The notes beneath the pieces are model-generated. The model was not told the origin of the DNA and did no database searches. It was given only the letters and a program-made list of their open reading frames with translations. DNA of 64,000 nt from Geomonas sp. RF6 (GTDB lineage Bacteria; Desulfobacterota; Desulfuromonadia; Geobacterales; Geobacteraceae). The translations under genes and the position numbers were made by a program. This document shows, piece by piece, positions 17,002 through 26,378 of this stretch. The stretch is taken from assembly GCF_021044625.1 (NCBI RefSeq), contig NZ_CP087999.1, forward strand, positions 2,866,001-2,930,000, given 5' to 3'. Positions within the stretch are counted from its first letter, which is position 1. The number at the start of each line of letters is the position of its first letter.

Positions 17002-17286
17002 CCACCGCAAAGACGCAAAGAGCGCAAAGGAGAATCCGCAAAGAAAGGCTTAACGGCTTCAAGTCCGGGGTTTTCTTTGCGTGATTCCGACTCGTTCCCA
17101 AGCTCCAGCTTGGGAACGCAACTGGCCGCGAGGCTCAGCCTCGCCACACGCCCATTGCTCCGCTGACGCGGATGCAAAGCCGGAGCTTTGCACCCAAGTG
17201 CGTTCAAGATGACCTTGGGAACGAGCATCATCGGTCAGGATTCTCTTTGCGTGGTTTTCTTTGCGTCCTTTGCGCCTTTGCGGTGG
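17002..17286. repeat. MITE-like inverted-repeat element abutting truA
   Basis: The left end (17002-17037, beginning CCACCGCAAAGACGCAAAG and ending GAGAATCC) is the reverse complement of the right end (17238-17286, beginning GGATTCTCTTTGCG and ending GCCTTTGCGGTGG), apart from a ~13-base insertion. The ends consist of reiterated GCAAAG words. No gene lies inside. The element fills the 326-base gap between the second asd gene and truA and stops 20 bases before the truA start codon. It contains a second palindromic element at 17091-17225. Confidence 0.7.
17091..17225. repeat. Inner palindromic cluster nested in the 17002-17286 element
   Basis: Bounded by CTCGTTCCCAAG (17091-17102) and its exact reverse complement CTTGGGAACGAG (17214-17225). 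Inside are three separate palindromes: CGTTCCCAAGCTCCAGC with its mirrored half (17093-17118), GCGAGGCTCAGCCTCGC (17128-17144) and GCAAAGCCGGAGCTTTGC (17174-17191). The layout is that of a structured short interspersed repeat, possibly inserted into the outer element. Confidence 0.7.
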
Positions 17287-17306
17287 AAGTTCGATTTTGG
17301 TTTTCT

Positions 17307-18119
17307 ATGCGCCACATCAAGCTGACAATCGAATACGACGGCACAAATTACGCCGGCTGGCAGATACAGCCCAACGGCCTCGCCATCCAGGAGGTCATGG
17401 AGGGTGCGCTCGCCCGCATGCTGGGGGAGTCGGTGCGTCTCCGTTCCTCCGGGCGCACCGACGCCGGTGTCCACGCCCACGGCATGGTGGCCTGCTTTAC
17501 CACGGAAAAGGGGCTGCCGCTCCGCGCATTCCGTGAGGGGCTAAACGCGAACCTGCCGCCGGACATCGCGGTGCGCGATGCCTCAGAGGTTCCGCTGTAC
17601 TTCAATCCGCGCTACCACGCGACAGGGAAGCACTACCGCTACACGATCCAGACGAGACCGCTGCGGGCGCCCCTCTCCCGCCTCTACTCCTGGCGCCTCG
17701 GCGCTCCCCTCGATATCGAGGCGATGCGCGAGGGGTGCCGTCGCCTTGTCGGGAAACACGACTTCGCCGCCTTCCGCGGCTCCAACTGCGCCGCAAAGAC
17801 GACGGTGCGGACCATTCACTCGCTGGAGCTTCGCGAGGAGGGGGAGTTCCTCCACCTGGAGGTGAACGGCAGCGGCTTCCTGAAAAACATGGTGCGCGTC
17901 ATGACGGGGACGCTCGTGGAGGTGGGGCAGGGGAGGATGACACCCGATGACATCTCCCGGCTTCTGAAGACGGGTGACCGGCGTCAGGCGGGGATGACGG
18001 CGCCCCCCCAAGGCCTTTGCCTGATGGAAGTGTTTTATCCGGAGGAACTGATTCCGCTGGAGTGCGCGCCGGGGGCGGGGGAGCCGCCTTTACACTCTTT
18101 ACTGGAAGGTGACGGGTGA
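17307..18119 (+). CDS. truA: tRNA pseudouridine(38-40) synthase TruA
   Basis: Isomerises uridines 38-40 in the anticodon arm of many tRNAs. The catalytic Asp52 is in the invariant RSSGRTDAGVHAHG motif; the opening IEYDGTNYAGWQIQPN and the late NGSGFLKNMVRVMTGTLVEVG segment are also conserved. Starting at MRHIKLTIEYDG gives 270 residues, the E. coli length; an upstream in-frame extension would run through the repeat element and is rejected. No good ribosome site is visible before ATG 17307, probably because the repeat ends only 20 bases upstream. Confidence 0.96.
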   Translation: MRHIKLTIEYDGTNYAGWQIQPNGLAIQEVMEGALARMLGESVRLRSSGRTDAGVHAHGMVACFTTEKGLPLRAFREGLNANLPPDIAVRDASEVPLYFNPRYHATGKHYRYTIQTRPLRAPLSRLYSWRLGAPLDIEAMREGCRRLVGKHDFAAFRGSNCAAKTTVRTIHSLELREEGEFLHLEVNGSGFLKNMVRVMTGTLVEVGQGRMTPDDISRLLKTGDRRQAGMTAPPQGLCLMEVFYPEELIPLECAPGAGEPPLHSLLEGDG

Positions 18120-18156
18120 GGTAATGTTAAGAAAAGACGCCTGCCGACTTTTTGTC

Positions 18157-18185
18157 TTGACATGCTTCTTCAAATCAATTAAATT
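18157..18185 (+). promoter_or_regulatory. Promoter of the rplM-rpsI operon
   Basis: TTGACA (18157-18162), 17-base spacer, TAAATT (18180-18185), in an AT-rich patch. The leader to ATG 18236 is about 44 bases and ends in GTGAGG. Confidence 0.75.
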
Positions 18186-18235
18186 TTCAACTTTCTGTGT
18201 GTCCGACTGACAATTCCGATAGCTGTGAGGTTTCG

Positions 18236-18664
18236 ATGAAAACGCAAGTTGCTAAAAAAGATGATGTTGCCAGGGACTGGTACCTGGTTGATGCGGATAG
18301 CAAGGTGCTCGGCCGTGTTGCGACAGAGATTGCCAACGTGCTCCGCGGCAAGAACAAGCCTACCTTTACCCCCAGCGTCGATACCGGCGACTTCGTGATC
18401 GTCGTAAATGCCGAGAAGATTGCCCTCACCGGCAAGAAGCTTTCCGACAAGACCTACTACAGCCACTCCGCGTTCCCCGGCGGTCTCAAAGAGATCACCG
18501 CAGGGAAACTTTTGGAGAAGAAGCCCGAAGACCTGCTGAAGAAAGCTGTCAAGGGTATGCTCCCGAAGAACAAGCTGGCTCGCCACATGCTGAAGAAACT
18601 GAAGATCTACACCGGTGGATCTCATCCGCATGAGGCTCAGCAGCCTAAGACTCTGAATATATAA
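18236..18664 (+). CDS. rplM: Large-subunit ribosomal protein uL13
   Basis: Early-assembly 23S rRNA-binding protein. Family segments [37 protein letters not shown] and [14 protein letters not shown] are intact, and the C-terminus has [20 protein letters not shown]. The start at 18236 (MKTQVAKK) gives 142 residues, the E. coli length. It is followed 22 bases later by rpsI, the standard rplM-rpsI pair, under the promoter at 18157-18185. Confidence 0.98.
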   Translation: MKTQVAKKDDVARDWYLVDADSKVLGRVATEIANVLRGKNKPTFTPSVDTGDFVIVVNAEKIALTGKKLSDKTYYSHSAFPGGLKEITAGKLLEKKPEDLLKKAVKGMLPKNKLARHMLKKLKIYTGGSHPHEAQQPKTLNI

Positions 18665-18686
18665 TTCGTCCATCAGGAGATATCAA

Positions 18687-19076
18687 ATGGCAGCAAGCTA
18701 TTATGCAACGGGGAAAAGGAAGTCATCGATTGCCAGGGTCTGGATCAAGGCCGGCAGTGGCGAAATCACTGTGAACAGCAAGCCGATCGACCAGTACTTC
18801 GGCAGGGAAACCTCCAAGATGATCGTGAACCAGCCGCTGGAGATCACGGAGAATCTCGGCAAGTTCGACATCACCGTGACCGTCAGGGGCGGTGGCGACT
18901 CCGGCCAGGCCGGCGCTATCAAGCACGGCATCACCAAGGCCCTCATCGAGGCCGATGCCGATCTGCGCGGCACGCTGAAGAAAGCCGGGTTCATCACCCG
19001 CGATTCCCGCGTGAAGGAAAGAAAGAAGTACGGCAAGAAGGCAGCTCGCGCCAGCTTCCAGTTCTCCAAGCGCTAA
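18687..19076 (+). CDS. rpsI: Small-subunit ribosomal protein uS9
   Basis: Binds the 16S rRNA head and reaches the P-site tRNA through its basic tail. Seen here: [17 protein letters not shown] at the N-terminus, the [20 protein letters not shown] central region, and the C-terminal [17 protein letters not shown] ending in the invariant Lys-Arg that touches P-site tRNA. 129 residues. AGGAGA precedes ATG. Last gene of the operon, closed by the terminator at 19109-19139. Confidence 0.98.
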   Translation: MAASYYATGKRKSSIARVWIKAGSGEITVNSKPIDQYFGRETSKMIVNQPLEITENLGKFDITVTVRGGGDSGQAGAIKHGITKALIEADADLRGTLKKAGFITRDSRVKERKKYGKKAARASFQFSKR

Positions 19077-19108
19077 TAGCTTTCTGGAAGGGCAATTCAA
19101 GGTTAGGC

Positions 19109-19139
19109 AAAGGAGGAGTCCGCAAGGGCTCCTCCTTTT
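19109..19139 (+). terminator. Rho-independent terminator of rplM-rpsI
   Basis: AAAGGAGGAG (19109-19118) pairs with CTCCTCCTTT (19129-19138), with further closing pairs around the loop GCAA, and a TTTT run at the end of the stem. Confidence 0.85.
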
Positions 19140-19229
19140 GCTGTTTGTACTGAAAACTCTCCTGCATCGGCTTGTCCCGATGAAGGGGGCTGGCTCCAGG
19201 TACCTGTCCCCCTCCTGTTGTCATGACTG

Positions 19230-19259
19230 TTGCGGGACGCAGTAGCGAAAGGGTAGAAT
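19230..19259 (+). promoter_or_regulatory. Likely promoter of argC
   Basis: TTGCGG (19230-19235), 18-base spacer, TAGAAT (19254-19259). It lies between the rpsI terminator and argC and gives a ~63-base leader. No arginine-repressor box was recognised by eye. Confidence 0.5.
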
Positions 19260-19329
19260 CTCAGGAGCCGCAGGCACGCATCCACGCTGGAGGGGGCGCC
19301 GGCGGCTTCCAATGATCAAGGAGGCGTTC

Positions 19330-20370
19330 ATGCTGAAGGTTGCCATCGTCGGAGCAAGCGGCTACACAGGTGTAGAGCTCTTGCGCATACTCCACAACCA
19401 CCCCGAGGTCGCCGTTACCTGTGTCACTTCCGAGCAGAGCGCGGGGAAACTCGTGAGCGACATTTTTCCCACCCTGCGCGGGCGGATGGACATAGTTCTG
19501 GAGCACCTGGAGCCTGTGCACATCGCGGAGAAGGTCGACATCGTATTCACCGCGCTGCCGCACAAGGCGGCGATGGAGGTCGTGCCGACCTTCCTGAAGA
19601 TGGGGAAGGTGGTGGTCGATCTCTCCGCCGACTACCGCCTGCACGACGCCGAGGTGTACGGGCGCTGGTACGACCGCCATCTGAATCCCGAGCTTCTGGA
19701 AGAGGCGGTGTACGGCATCCCGGAGCTGCGCAGGGAAGAGATCTCCAATGCCTCTCTCGTTGCCAATCCGGGGTGCTATCCGACGAGCATCATCCTCGGT
19801 CTGGCCCCCCTCTTGAAGGGGAAGGTCGTCGATCCCTCCTCCATCATCGTCTCTTCGGCCTCCGGCGTCTCCGGCGCGGGGCGCGGCGCCAAGGTCGACA
19901 ACCTCTACTGCGAGGTGAACGAGGGGTTCAAAGCGTACGCCGTAGGCGGGGTGCATCGACACATCCCCGAGATCGAGCAGGAACTCTCGCTTCTGGCTGG
20001 CACCGACGTGGTGATCTCCTTCACGCCGCATCTCGTTCCGATGGACCGCGGCATCCTCTCCACTATCCATGTGAATCCAGCGGGGAAGGTGTCGGCTTCC
20101 GAGCTGATCACCCTTTACGAGACCTTCTACGACGGCGAGCCGTTCGTGCGCATCCTTCCGGAGAAGACGTTTCCTGCCACCTCGCACGTGCGCGGCTCCA
20201 ACTTCTGCGACATCGGCATCGCGGTGGACGAGCGCACCGGCCGCATCATCGTCGTCTCCGCAATCGATAACCTGGTGAAGGGCGCCTCCGGCCAGGCGGT
20301 GCAGAACATGAACCTCCTCTGCGGCTTCCCCGAGACGCTGGGGCTCGACATGCTCGGAGTCTTCCCGTAA
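19330..20370 (+). CDS. argC: N-acetyl-gamma-glutamyl-phosphate reductase
   Basis: Third step of arginine synthesis: NADPH-dependent reduction of N-acetylglutamyl phosphate. Nucleotide loop [15 protein letters not shown] (residues 7-21), catalytic Cys149 in [13 protein letters not shown], and the His region [13 protein letters not shown] identify the long (type 1) ArgC. I start at ATG 19330, which has AAGGAGG seven bases upstream; the in-frame ATG at 19312 would put that site inside the gene. 346 residues. No other arg genes are adjacent, so it is probably expressed alone or with the next gene. Confidence 0.96.
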   Translation: MLKVAIVGASGYTGVELLRILHNHPEVAVTCVTSEQSAGKLVSDIFPTLRGRMDIVLEHLEPVHIAEKVDIVFTALPHKAAMEVVPTFLKMGKVVVDLSADYRLHDAEVYGRWYDRHLNPELLEEAVYGIPELRREEISNASLVANPGCYPTSIILGLAPLLKGKVVDPSSIIVSSASGVSGAGRGAKVDNLYCEVNEGFKAYAVGGVHRHIPEIEQELSLLAGTDVVISFTPHLVPMDRGILSTIHVNPAGKVSASELITLYETFYDGEPFVRILPEKTFPATSHVRGSNFCDIGIAVDERTGRIIVVSAIDNLVKGASGQAVQNMNLLCGFPETLGLDMLGVFP

Positions 20371-20384
20371 TCCCTTTTTCCGTA

Positions 20385-20408
20385 CCCCCTCCCTCTCGGG
20401 GGAGGGGG
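20385..20408. other. G/C-only hairpin between argC and the radical-SAM gene
   Basis: CCCCCTCCC (20385-20393) pairs with the G-rich run at 20398-20408 across a TCTC loop. No T-run follows, so it is a stable RNA hairpin rather than a standard terminator. Confidence 0.35.
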
Positions 20409-20459
20409 CGGACGCTCTGCTGGCAGTGCTGCGCCCTTTCGGGTGCTTTACAGGAACCT

Positions 20460-22277
20460 ATGAAAAAAGTGATCTCCGGCAGCAGGCCGGGACAGTTCCT
20501 TCCCATGACCGCAGAAGAAGCGCGGAAGCGGGGATGGAACGAGCTGGACGTTGTCTTCGTCACCGGCGATGCCTATGTTGATCATCCCTCCTTCGGTGTT
20601 CCCCTTCTGGCACGTCTTCTCGAGTCGAAAGGACTTCGCGTCGGTATCATCGCCCAGCCCGACTGGCGCAGCAAGGAGCCGTTCATGGCTCTGGGGCGCC
20701 CGCGCCTTTTCTTCGCGGTCGCGGCGGGTGCCATGGACTCCATGGTCGCCCATTACACCCCCGCAAGAAAGCTGCGCCGCGACGATGCCTACACCCCCGG
20801 AAACCAGCACGGCGCCCGCCCCAATCGCGCCACCATCGTGTACACCTCGCGGCTGAAAGAGGCGTATCGCGACGTGCCGGTGGTGATCGGCGGCATCGAG
20901 GCGAGCCTCAGGCGACTTGCCCACTACGACTTCTGGGAGGACAAGGTGCGCCGCTCCATCCTCCTGGACGCGAAGGCTGACCTTCTCGTCTTCGGGATGG
21001 GAGAGCGGCCGCTCCTGGAGGTGACGGAGCGACTTTTGAAGGGTGAGCCGTTCGCGTCGATCCGGGACGTTCGAGGCACCGCGTTTGCCGCTTCCACGTT
21101 GCCGGAATGTGCGGCAGTGCTGCAGCTCCCTTCCTTCGAGGAGGTGGCGGCGGACAGGGCGAAGTATGCGGAGGCCTTTCGGCTCTATGCCGGGGAGCAG
21201 AATCCCTTTTGCGCCAAAACGGTGGTACAGCCTCACGCCGCCCGCTACCTGGTGTGTAACCCGCCGTCCTTGCCGCTGGAGCCCGAGGGGCTGGACGCCC
21301 TCTATGCGCTCCCCTTTCAGAAGGCGCCCCACCCCTCCTACAGGGAGGCGATCCCGGCATACGAGCAGATCCGTGCCTCCATAACCAGCCATCGCGGCTG
21401 CTTCGGTGGCTGCGCCTTTTGCGCTATCGCACAGCACCAGGGAAAGATCATCCAGTCCCGCTCGGAAGAGTCGATACTCTCGGAGCTGGAGCGTCTGACC
21501 GGTCACGGCTGGTTCAGGGGTAGCGTCACCGACATCGGCGGCCCGACCGCGAATATGTACGGCCTCTCCTGCGGCAATAGCGCGGCCCTTTCCAGGTGTC
21601 GCCGTGACAGCTGCCTCTTTCCCGCGCCGTGCCACAATCTCGTCACCGACGACAGGAGGAGCGCCCGGCTTCTCGCCTCCAGCCGGCAGGTAAAAGGGGT
21701 GAAGCATGTTGCGGTTTCCTCCGGGGTACGTTACGATCTCCTGGAGCGCCAGAAGGGGTACCTGCGGGAACTCCTGGGGCATCACGTCGGGGGGCTTCTG
21801 AAGGTTGCTCCCGAGCACCTGTGCGACCGCGTGACGGAGACGATGCGAAAGCCGGGGAAGGGGTCGTTCGAGAAGTTCCGGGAGGCGTTCGAGCGGCAGA
21901 GTGCAAAGCACGGAAAGAGGCAGCACATCGTTCCGTACTTCATCTCCGGCCACCCTGGGTGCACCCTCTCGGACATGGTCGACCTGGCGCTCATCCTGAA
22001 ACGGTGGGGAATGAAGGTGGAGCAGGTGCAGGATTTCACCCCGACCCCCGGCACGCTCGCCACGTGCATGTATTACACAGGGATCGATCCCTTCACCGGG
22101 GAGCAGGTGCACGTGGCCCGGACCGACCGGGAGAAGGGGCAGCAAAAAGCTCTGCTTTTATACCATCTTCCGGAGCAGAGGAAGGCGTGCCTCGATGCCC
22201 TGCGAGCCTGCGGGCGACGCTCGGAGGAGGCGGAGCTGTTCGGGGGGAAGCGGGGCCCGGCGGGACCCGGGAAATAA
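20460..22277 (+). CDS. YgiQ-family radical SAM protein
   Basis: Radical S-adenosylmethionine enzyme of the large YgiQ (UPF0313) family; the reaction is not known. The [4Fe-4S] motif CX3CX2C is in [18 protein letters not shown], at about residues 313-320. An N-terminal B12-binding-like/DUF domain with the opening [30 protein letters not shown] (given here only as its place, residues 18-47) precedes it, and the C-terminal DUF3362-type part contains [14 protein letters not shown] and [19 protein letters not shown]. 605 residues is within the family range. It ends just before the tRNA-tuf promoter. Confidence 0.9.
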   Translation: MKKVISGSRPGQFLPMTAEEARKRGWNELDVVFVTGDAYVDHPSFGVPLLARLLESKGLRVGIIAQPDWRSKEPFMALGRPRLFFAVAAGAMDSMVAHYTPARKLRRDDAYTPGNQHGARPNRATIVYTSRLKEAYRDVPVVIGGIEASLRRLAHYDFWEDKVRRSILLDAKADLLVFGMGERPLLEVTERLLKGEPFASIRDVRGTAFAASTLPECAAVLQLPSFEEVAADRAKYAEAFRLYAGEQNPFCAKTVVQPHAARYLVCNPPSLPLEPEGLDALYALPFQKAPHPSYREAIPAYEQIRASITSHRGCFGGCAFCAIAQHQGKIIQSRSEESILSELERLTGHGWFRGSVTDIGGPTANMYGLSCGNSAALSRCRRDSCLFPAPCHNLVTDDRRSARLLASSRQVKGVKHVAVSSGVRYDLLERQKGYLRELLGHHVGGLLKVAPEHLCDRVTETMRKPGKGSFEKFREAFERQSAKHGKRQHIVPYFISGHPGCTLSDMVDLALILKRWGMKVEQVQDFTPTPGTLATCMYYTGIDPFTGEQVHVARTDREKGQQKALLLYHLPEQRKACLDALRACGRRSEEAELFGGKRGPAGPGK

Positions 22278-22303
22278 ATTTCACAACCCTGAAAAAATAA
22301 TGA

Positions 22304-22332
22304 TTGACACCCGGAGCGTTTTGCTTTAAAAG
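22304..22332 (+). promoter_or_regulatory. Promoter of the tRNA-tuf operon
   Basis: TTGACA (22304-22309) followed after 16-17 bases by an A/T-rich -10 (TTAAAA or TAAAAG, 22326-22332). It lies ~50 bases upstream of the first tRNA and is the only clear promoter before the tRNA-tuf-secE-rpl-rpoBC array. Confidence 0.65.
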
Positions 22333-22382
22333 TTGGGCTTCGTTTGCCGCACCAAACACGGAGCGGCGGAGCAGGTGGTCAG

Positions 22383-22458
22383 GCTGGTGTAGCTCAATTG
22401 GCAGAGCAGCTGACTTGTAATCAGCAGGTTGCGGGTTCGAGTCCCATCACCAGCTCCA
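22383..22458 (+). tRNA. tRNA-Thr (anticodon TGT)
   Basis: Acceptor stem GCTGGTG pairs with CACCAGC; the anticodon loop CTTGTAA gives TGT; the T arm has GGTTCGAGTCC; CCA is encoded (22456-22458). First of four tRNAs ahead of tuf. Confidence 0.97.
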
Positions 22459-22481
22459 GAAAAACTTTCCGCGCAACGTCT

Positions 22482-22566
22482 GGAGGGATTCCCGAGCGGC
22501 CAAAGGGAACAGACTGTAAATCTGTCGTCATCGACTTCGGAGGTTCGAATCCTCCTCCCTCCACCA
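22482..22566 (+). tRNA. tRNA-Tyr (anticodon GTA)
   Basis: Acceptor stem GGAGGGA pairs with TCCCTCC; the anticodon loop CTGTAAA gives GTA; a long variable arm (class II) is present, and CCA is encoded. 85 bases. Confidence 0.97.
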
Positions 22567-22663
22567 TAAAAACTGCAGACGAGATGGGCGCCGCCCTTGG
22601 TCAGGAGACCGAAGGTCGCATGCACTGGCAAGGCTGGTAGCACATCAAGTCAAAAAGCTTCAG

Positions 22664-22740
22664 GCGGGAATAGCTCAGTTGGCTAGAGCGTCAGCCTTCC
22701 AAGCTGAGGGTCGCGGGTTCGAGTCCCGTTTCCCGCTCCA
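22664..22740 (+). tRNA. tRNA-Gly (anticodon TCC)
   Basis: Acceptor stem GCGGGAA pairs with TTCCCGC; the anticodon loop CTTCCAA gives TCC; the T arm has GGTTCGAGTCC; CCA is encoded. About 100 bases of spacer separate it from tRNA-Tyr. Confidence 0.97.
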
Positions 22741-22753
22741 AACAACATCGCAA

Positions 22754-22829
22754 GCCCACATAGCTCAGTAGGCAGAGCACTTCCTTGGTAAGGAAGAGGT
22801 CACCGGTTCGAATCCGGTTGTGGGCTCCA
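22754..22829 (+). tRNA. tRNA-Thr (anticodon GGT)
   Basis: Acceptor stem GCCCACA pairs with TGTGGGC; the anticodon loop TTGGTAA gives GGT; CCA is encoded. The order Thr-Tyr-Gly-Thr-tuf is the same as thrU-tyrU-glyT-thrT-tufB of E. coli. Confidence 0.97.
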
Positions 22830-22888
22830 CTCCCCCAAAGCACTCACAAATTGCTATAGTTTCGGTATATAACGGGAGGATTCCTACA

Positions 22889-24079
22889 ATGGCCAAAGCA
22901 AAATTCGAAAGAACCAAACCGCACGTTAACATCGGGACCATCGGTCACGTTGACCATGGCAAGACCACTCTTACCGCCGCCATCACCAAGGTGCTCGCAG
23001 GTAAAGGTCAGGCTGAGTTCAAGGCGTTCGACCAGATCGACAACGCACCGGAAGAGCGCGAGCGCGGTATTACTATCGCTACTGCACACGTCGAGTACGA
23101 GACCGACAAGCGCCACTATGCACACGTGGACTGCCCGGGTCACGCCGACTACGTGAAGAACATGATCACCGGTGCTGCCCAGATGGACGGCGCTATCCTG
23201 GTTGTTTCCGCAGCTGACGGCCCGATGCCGCAGACCCGCGAGCACATCCTCCTTGCGCGTCAGGTCGGCGTCCCCTACATCGTTGTCTTCCTGAACAAGG
23301 CAGACATGGTGGACGACGAGGAGCTCCTCGAACTGGTCGAGCTGGAAGTTCGCGAGCTTCTCTCCTCCTACGACTTCCCGGGCGACGACATCCCCATCGT
23401 GAAGGGTTCCGCTCTGAAAGGGCTCGAAGGGGACAAGGGCGAGCTCGGCGAGCAGGCGATCCTTGCTCTCATGGACGCAGTCGACTCCTACATCCCGGAG
23501 CCGCAGCGTGCTGTTGACCGTCCGTTCCTCATGCCGGTCGAGGACGTTTTCTCCATCTCCGGTCGTGGTACCGTCGCCACCGGCCGCGTCGAGCGCGGTA
23601 TCGTGAAGGTCGGCGAGGAGATCGAGATCGTCGGCATCAAGACCACCGCCAAGACGACCGTCACCGGCGTCGAGATGTTCAGGAAGCTCCTGGACGAAGG
23701 TCGTGCAGGGGACAACATCGGCGCGCTGCTGCGCGGCGTGAAGCGTGAGGACATCGAGCGCGGCCAGGTTCTGGCCAAGCCGGGCTCCATCACCCCCCAC
23801 ACGAAGTTCAAGGCAGAAGCCTATATCCTCTCCAAGGAAGAGGGCGGCCGCCACACCCCGTTCTTCAACGGCTACCGTCCGCAGTTCTACTTCAGGACCA
23901 CCGACGTGACCGGCGTTGTGGACCTCGAGCCGGGGACCGAGATGGTGATGCCGGGCGACAACGTCGCCATCACCGTGAACCTCATCACCCCGATCGCCAT
24001 GGACGAAGGGCTTCGCTTCGCAATCCGCGAAGGCGGCCGCACCGTCGGCGCAGGGGTGGTAAGCTCCATCATAGCCTAG
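22889..24079 (+). CDS. tuf: Elongation factor Tu, copy 1
   Basis: GTPase that delivers aminoacyl-tRNA to the ribosome. G motifs [17 protein letters not shown] and NKAD are intact, with domains 2 and 3 complete; 396 residues. GGGAGGA lies before ATG 22889; an open frame upstream runs back through tRNA-Thr and is not part of the gene. The protein appears identical to that of the second tuf at 39253, while the DNA differs only at scattered silent positions. It sits directly after the four tRNAs and is probably processed from the same transcript. Confidence 0.98.
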   Translation: MAKAKFERTKPHVNIGTIGHVDHGKTTLTAAITKVLAGKGQAEFKAFDQIDNAPEERERGITIATAHVEYETDKRHYAHVDCPGHADYVKNMITGAAQMDGAILVVSAADGPMPQTREHILLARQVGVPYIVVFLNKADMVDDEELLELVELEVRELLSSYDFPGDDIPIVKGSALKGLEGDKGELGEQAILALMDAVDSYIPEPQRAVDRPFLMPVEDVFSISGRGTVATGRVERGIVKVGEEIEIVGIKTTAKTTVTGVEMFRKLLDEGRAGDNIGALLRGVKREDIERGQVLAKPGSITPHTKFKAEAYILSKEEGGRHTPFFNGYRPQFYFRTTDVTGVVDLEPGTEMVMPGDNVAITVNLITPIAMDEGLRFAIREGGRTVGAGVVSSIIA

Positions 24080-24088
24080 GCAGGACAG

Positions 24089-24126
24089 TTTTTCGCTTCA
24101 CCTCCACACGGGGGTGAAGCGAAAAA
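24089..24126. other. Perfect 14-bp hairpin between tuf and rpmG
   Basis: TTTTTCGCTTCACC (24089-24102) pairs exactly with GGTGAAGCGAAAAA (24113-24126). The T-run is on the 5' side on both strands, so this is not a normal terminator; it may be an RNA-processing or stability hairpin. Confidence 0.6.
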
Positions 24127-24151
24127 GTACAAGCTTTAAGAGGATACAGTC

Positions 24152-24301
24152 ATGAGAGACATCATCACCCTGTCCTGCACCGAGTGCAAACAGCGCAACT
24201 ATACCACCACGAAAAACAAGAAGACGACCCCCCAGAAGCTGGAGTTCTCCAAGTACTGCCGCTTCTGCCGCAAGCATACTCCTCACAAGGAAACGAAATA
24301 A
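24152..24301 (+). CDS. rpmG: Large-subunit ribosomal protein bL33 (zinc-type)
   Basis: A 49-residue basic protein near the E site of the 50S subunit. It starts [17 protein letters not shown] and later has [15 protein letters not shown]; the two CXXC pairs (CTEC and CRFC) are the zinc-binding form of bL33. AAGAGG precedes ATG. It is followed by tRNA-Trp and secE, the classical rpmG-trnW-secE-nusG arrangement. Confidence 0.96.
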   Translation: MRDIITLSCTECKQRNYTTTKNKKTTPQKLEFSKYCRFCRKHTPHKETK

Positions 24302-24309
24302 CATAGTGT

Positions 24310-24333
24310 GGGCTTGGTCTCGCTGCCAAGCCC
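24310..24333 (+). other. Hairpin between rpmG and tRNA-Trp
   Basis: GGGCTTGG (24310-24317) pairs with CCAAGCCC (24326-24333) across an 8-base loop, without a T-run. It is a plausible processing hairpin at the 5' side of the tRNA. Confidence 0.45.
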
Positions 24334-24340
24334 CTGTTGC

Positions 24341-24417
24341 AGGCCAGTAGCTCTAACGGCTAGAGCACCGGTCTCCAAAACCGGGTGTTGGGGGTTCGAA
24401 TCCCTCCTGGCCTGCCA
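24341..24417 (+). tRNA. tRNA-Trp (anticodon CCA)
   Basis: Acceptor stem AGGCCAG pairs with CTGGCCT; the anticodon loop CTCCAAA gives CCA; the T arm has GGTTCGAATCC; discriminator G and encoded CCA. Confidence 0.97.
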
Positions 24418-24452
24418 TTTTTATTTCACAGTAGCGATACGGGGTGTGACTA

Positions 24453-24638
24453 GTGCTGGCGAAAAGTAAGAATTTCTTCCAGGAAGTACAGGCTGAACTT
24501 GCCAAGGTGACCTGGCCTACCCGCAAGGAAACCATTTCCACAGCTCAGGTAGTCGTTGTCATCATCGTTCTCATCTCTTTGTATCTTGGCGCCTGCGACG
24601 CTCTCCTTGCCAAGCTCATCAGGGTTATACTCCGCTAG
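24453..24638 (+). CDS. secE: Preprotein translocase subunit SecE
   Basis: Single-span subunit of the SecYEG channel. The 61-residue product has the conserved amphipathic stretch QAELAKVTWPTRKET followed by one transmembrane helix (about residues 31-50, TAQVVVVIIVLISLYLGACD). The start is GTG 24453 with a GGGGTG element upstream. It is the short, one-helix form. nusG follows after 13 bases. Confidence 0.95.
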   Translation: MLAKSKNFFQEVQAELAKVTWPTRKETISTAQVVVVIIVLISLYLGACDALLAKLIRVILR

Positions 24639-24651
24639 AGGACGTAAATAC

Positions 24652-25179
24652 ATGGCACACAAATGGTACGGCGTTCACACCTACTCCGGCTTCGAGAACA
24701 AGGTGCGCCTCTCCTTATTGGAGCGCATCAAAAATCTCGAGATGGAGCATCTCTTCGGAGAGATCCTGATCCCGTGTGAGACCGTAGTCGAACTGAAAAA
24801 AGGGGAGAAGCGGACTTCCACCAGGAAGTTCTTCCCCGGTTACATACTGGTCAACATGGAGCTCAACGACGACAGCTGGCACGTGGTCAAGGAGACTTCC
24901 AAGGTGACCGGATTCGTCGGCGGCAACAATCCCTTCCCGATTCCTGACGAAGAGGTGGCAAAGATCACCAGGCGCATGGAAGAGGGGGCCGAGAAGCCCC
25001 GCCCGAAGGTCCTTTTCGAGGTCGGAGAGACGGTACGGGTCATCGACGGCCCCTTCCTGAACTTCTCCGGCGTTGTGGAGGACGTGAAGCCCGACAAGGG
25101 GAAACTGAGGGTCATGGTCAGCATCTTTGGCAGGGCGACACCTGTTGAGCTCGAGTTCATGCAGGTGGAGAAGCAGTAG
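24652..25179 (+). CDS. nusG: Transcription termination/antitermination factor NusG
   Basis: Binds RNA polymerase and couples it to ribosomes or Rho. The NGN domain is at 1-115 (opening [16 protein letters not shown], then [15 protein letters not shown]) and the KOW motif near the C-terminus ([20 protein letters not shown]). Translation from ATG 24652 gives 175 residues; the longer open frame overlaps secE. Weak GAGGACG site upstream, so it is probably coupled to secE. Confidence 0.97.
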   Translation: MAHKWYGVHTYSGFENKVRLSLLERIKNLEMEHLFGEILIPCETVVELKKGEKRTSTRKFFPGYILVNMELNDDSWHVVKETSKVTGFVGGNNPFPIPDEEVAKITRRMEEGAEKPRPKVLFEVGETVRVIDGPFLNFSGVVEDVKPDKGKLRVMVSIFGRATPVELEFMQVEKQ

Positions 25180-25230
25180 GGAACCGCGCAAAGTATCCGG
25201 AAGTCACGGAAAGAATAAAGGAGTTTAGCA

Positions 25231-25653
25231 ATGGCCAAGAAGATTACAGGTTATATAAAGCTGCAGGTTCCCGCCGGAAAGGCCAACCCCTCGCCGCCGA
25301 TCGGCCCGGCGCTCGGTCAGCACGGCGTCAACATCATGGAATTCTGCAAGGCGTTCAACGCCAAGACGCAGGGGGACGAGGGGACCATCACTCCGGTGGT
25401 GATCACGGTCTACGCCGACCGCTCCTTTACCTTCATCACCAAGACTCCGCCGGCTCCGATCCTGATCAAGAAGGCTCTCGGCCTCGCCAGCGGCTCCGCT
25501 ACCCCCAACAAGAACAAGGTGGGTAAGCTGACCAAGGACCAGGTTCGCGAGATCGCCGCCAAGAAGATGCCCGACCTCAATGCCGCAAGTCTGGAAGCGG
25601 CAATGAAGACGATCGAGGGCACCGCGCGCAGCATGGGCGTTGAAATAGTTTAA
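25231..25653 (+). CDS. rplK: Large-subunit ribosomal protein uL11
   Basis: Part of the GTPase-associated centre of the 50S subunit. The proline-rich N-terminal segment [20 protein letters not shown] contacts translation factors and is the thiostrepton/RelA-response region; the C-terminal RNA-binding domain follows. 140 residues. AAGGAG precedes ATG. It opens the rplKAJL array; the uL1-binding translational control site known in E. coli was not resolvable by eye here. Confidence 0.98.
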   Translation: MAKKITGYIKLQVPAGKANPSPPIGPALGQHGVNIMEFCKAFNAKTQGDEGTITPVVITVYADRSFTFITKTPPAPILIKKALGLASGSATPNKNKVGKLTKDQVREIAAKKMPDLNAASLEAAMKTIEGTARSMGVEIV

Positions 25654-25676
25654 AGATAAAGAGAGGGTAAACGGAA

Positions 25677-26378
25677 ATGGCTACTACTAAAAAGCTTAAA
25701 GAGGCTCTGGCCAAGGTGGACAGGACCAAGAGCTATCCCCTCACGGACGGGCTTGAGCTGGTGAAAAGCGCTTCCTTCGCGAAGTTCGACGAGACCGTCG
25801 ACCTCGTGGTGAAGCTCGGCGTCGACCCCCGCCACGCAGACCAGATGGTGCGCGGCGCAGTCGTGCTGCCCCACGGCCTCGGGAAGGAAGTCCGCGTCCT
25901 CGTCTTCGCGAAAGGGGAGAAAGAGCGCGAGGCCCGCGAGGCCGGTGCAGACTACGTCGGTGCTGACGATCTCGTGCAGAAGATCCAGGGCGGCTGGTTC
26001 GAGTTCGATACCGCCATCGCCACCCCGGACATGATGGGCGTCGTCGGCAAGATCGGCAAGCTCCTCGGTCCCCGCGGTCTGATGCCGAACCCGAAGGTCG
26101 GCACCGTCACCTTCGACCTCGCCCGCGCCATCAAGGAGTCGAAGTCCGGCAAGGTGGAATTCCGCGTCGAGAAGGCCGGCATCATCCACGCTCCGGTAGG
26201 GAAGGTATCGTTCCCGGCCGAGACCCTCAAAGCAAACGTTCTGGCACTGGTGGAGGCTCTTCAGAAGGCGAAGCCTGCCGCCGCCAAGGGCACCTACATG
26301 AAGAAGATCTCCGTGTCTTCCACCATGGGCCCCGGCGTACCGATCGATCTCGCCGAAGTAACCGCCAGCCTCAAATAG
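25677..26378 (+). CDS. rplA: Large-subunit ribosomal protein uL1
   Basis: Forms the mobile L1 stalk at the E site and in many bacteria represses its own operon. Conserved parts visible are the N-terminal [35 protein letters not shown] in the middle, and the [16 protein letters not shown] end. 233 residues. It starts 23 bases after rplK, with GAGAGGG upstream. Confidence 0.98.
   Translation: MATTKKLKEALAKVDRTKSYPLTDGLELVKSASFAKFDETVDLVVKLGVDPRHADQMVRGAVVLPHGLGKEVRVLVFAKGEKEREAREAGADYVGADDLVQKIQGGWFEFDTAIATPDMMGVVGKIGKLLGPRGLMPNPKVGTVTFDLARAIKESKSGKVEFRVEKAGIIHAPVGKVSFPAETLKANVLALVEALQKAKPAAAKGTYMKKISVSSTMGPGVPIDLAEVTASLK

Noticed and set aside
13009..17286. The repeat elements as insertion sequences or CRISPR parts
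   Set aside because: No transposase frame lies in either element, and the repeats are inverted pairs rather than regularly spaced direct repeats.
22344..22640. 98-codon frame over tRNA-Thr and tRNA-Tyr
   Set aside because: It translates tRNA genes; the resemblance to 'hypothetical proteins' in databases is a known annotation artefact.
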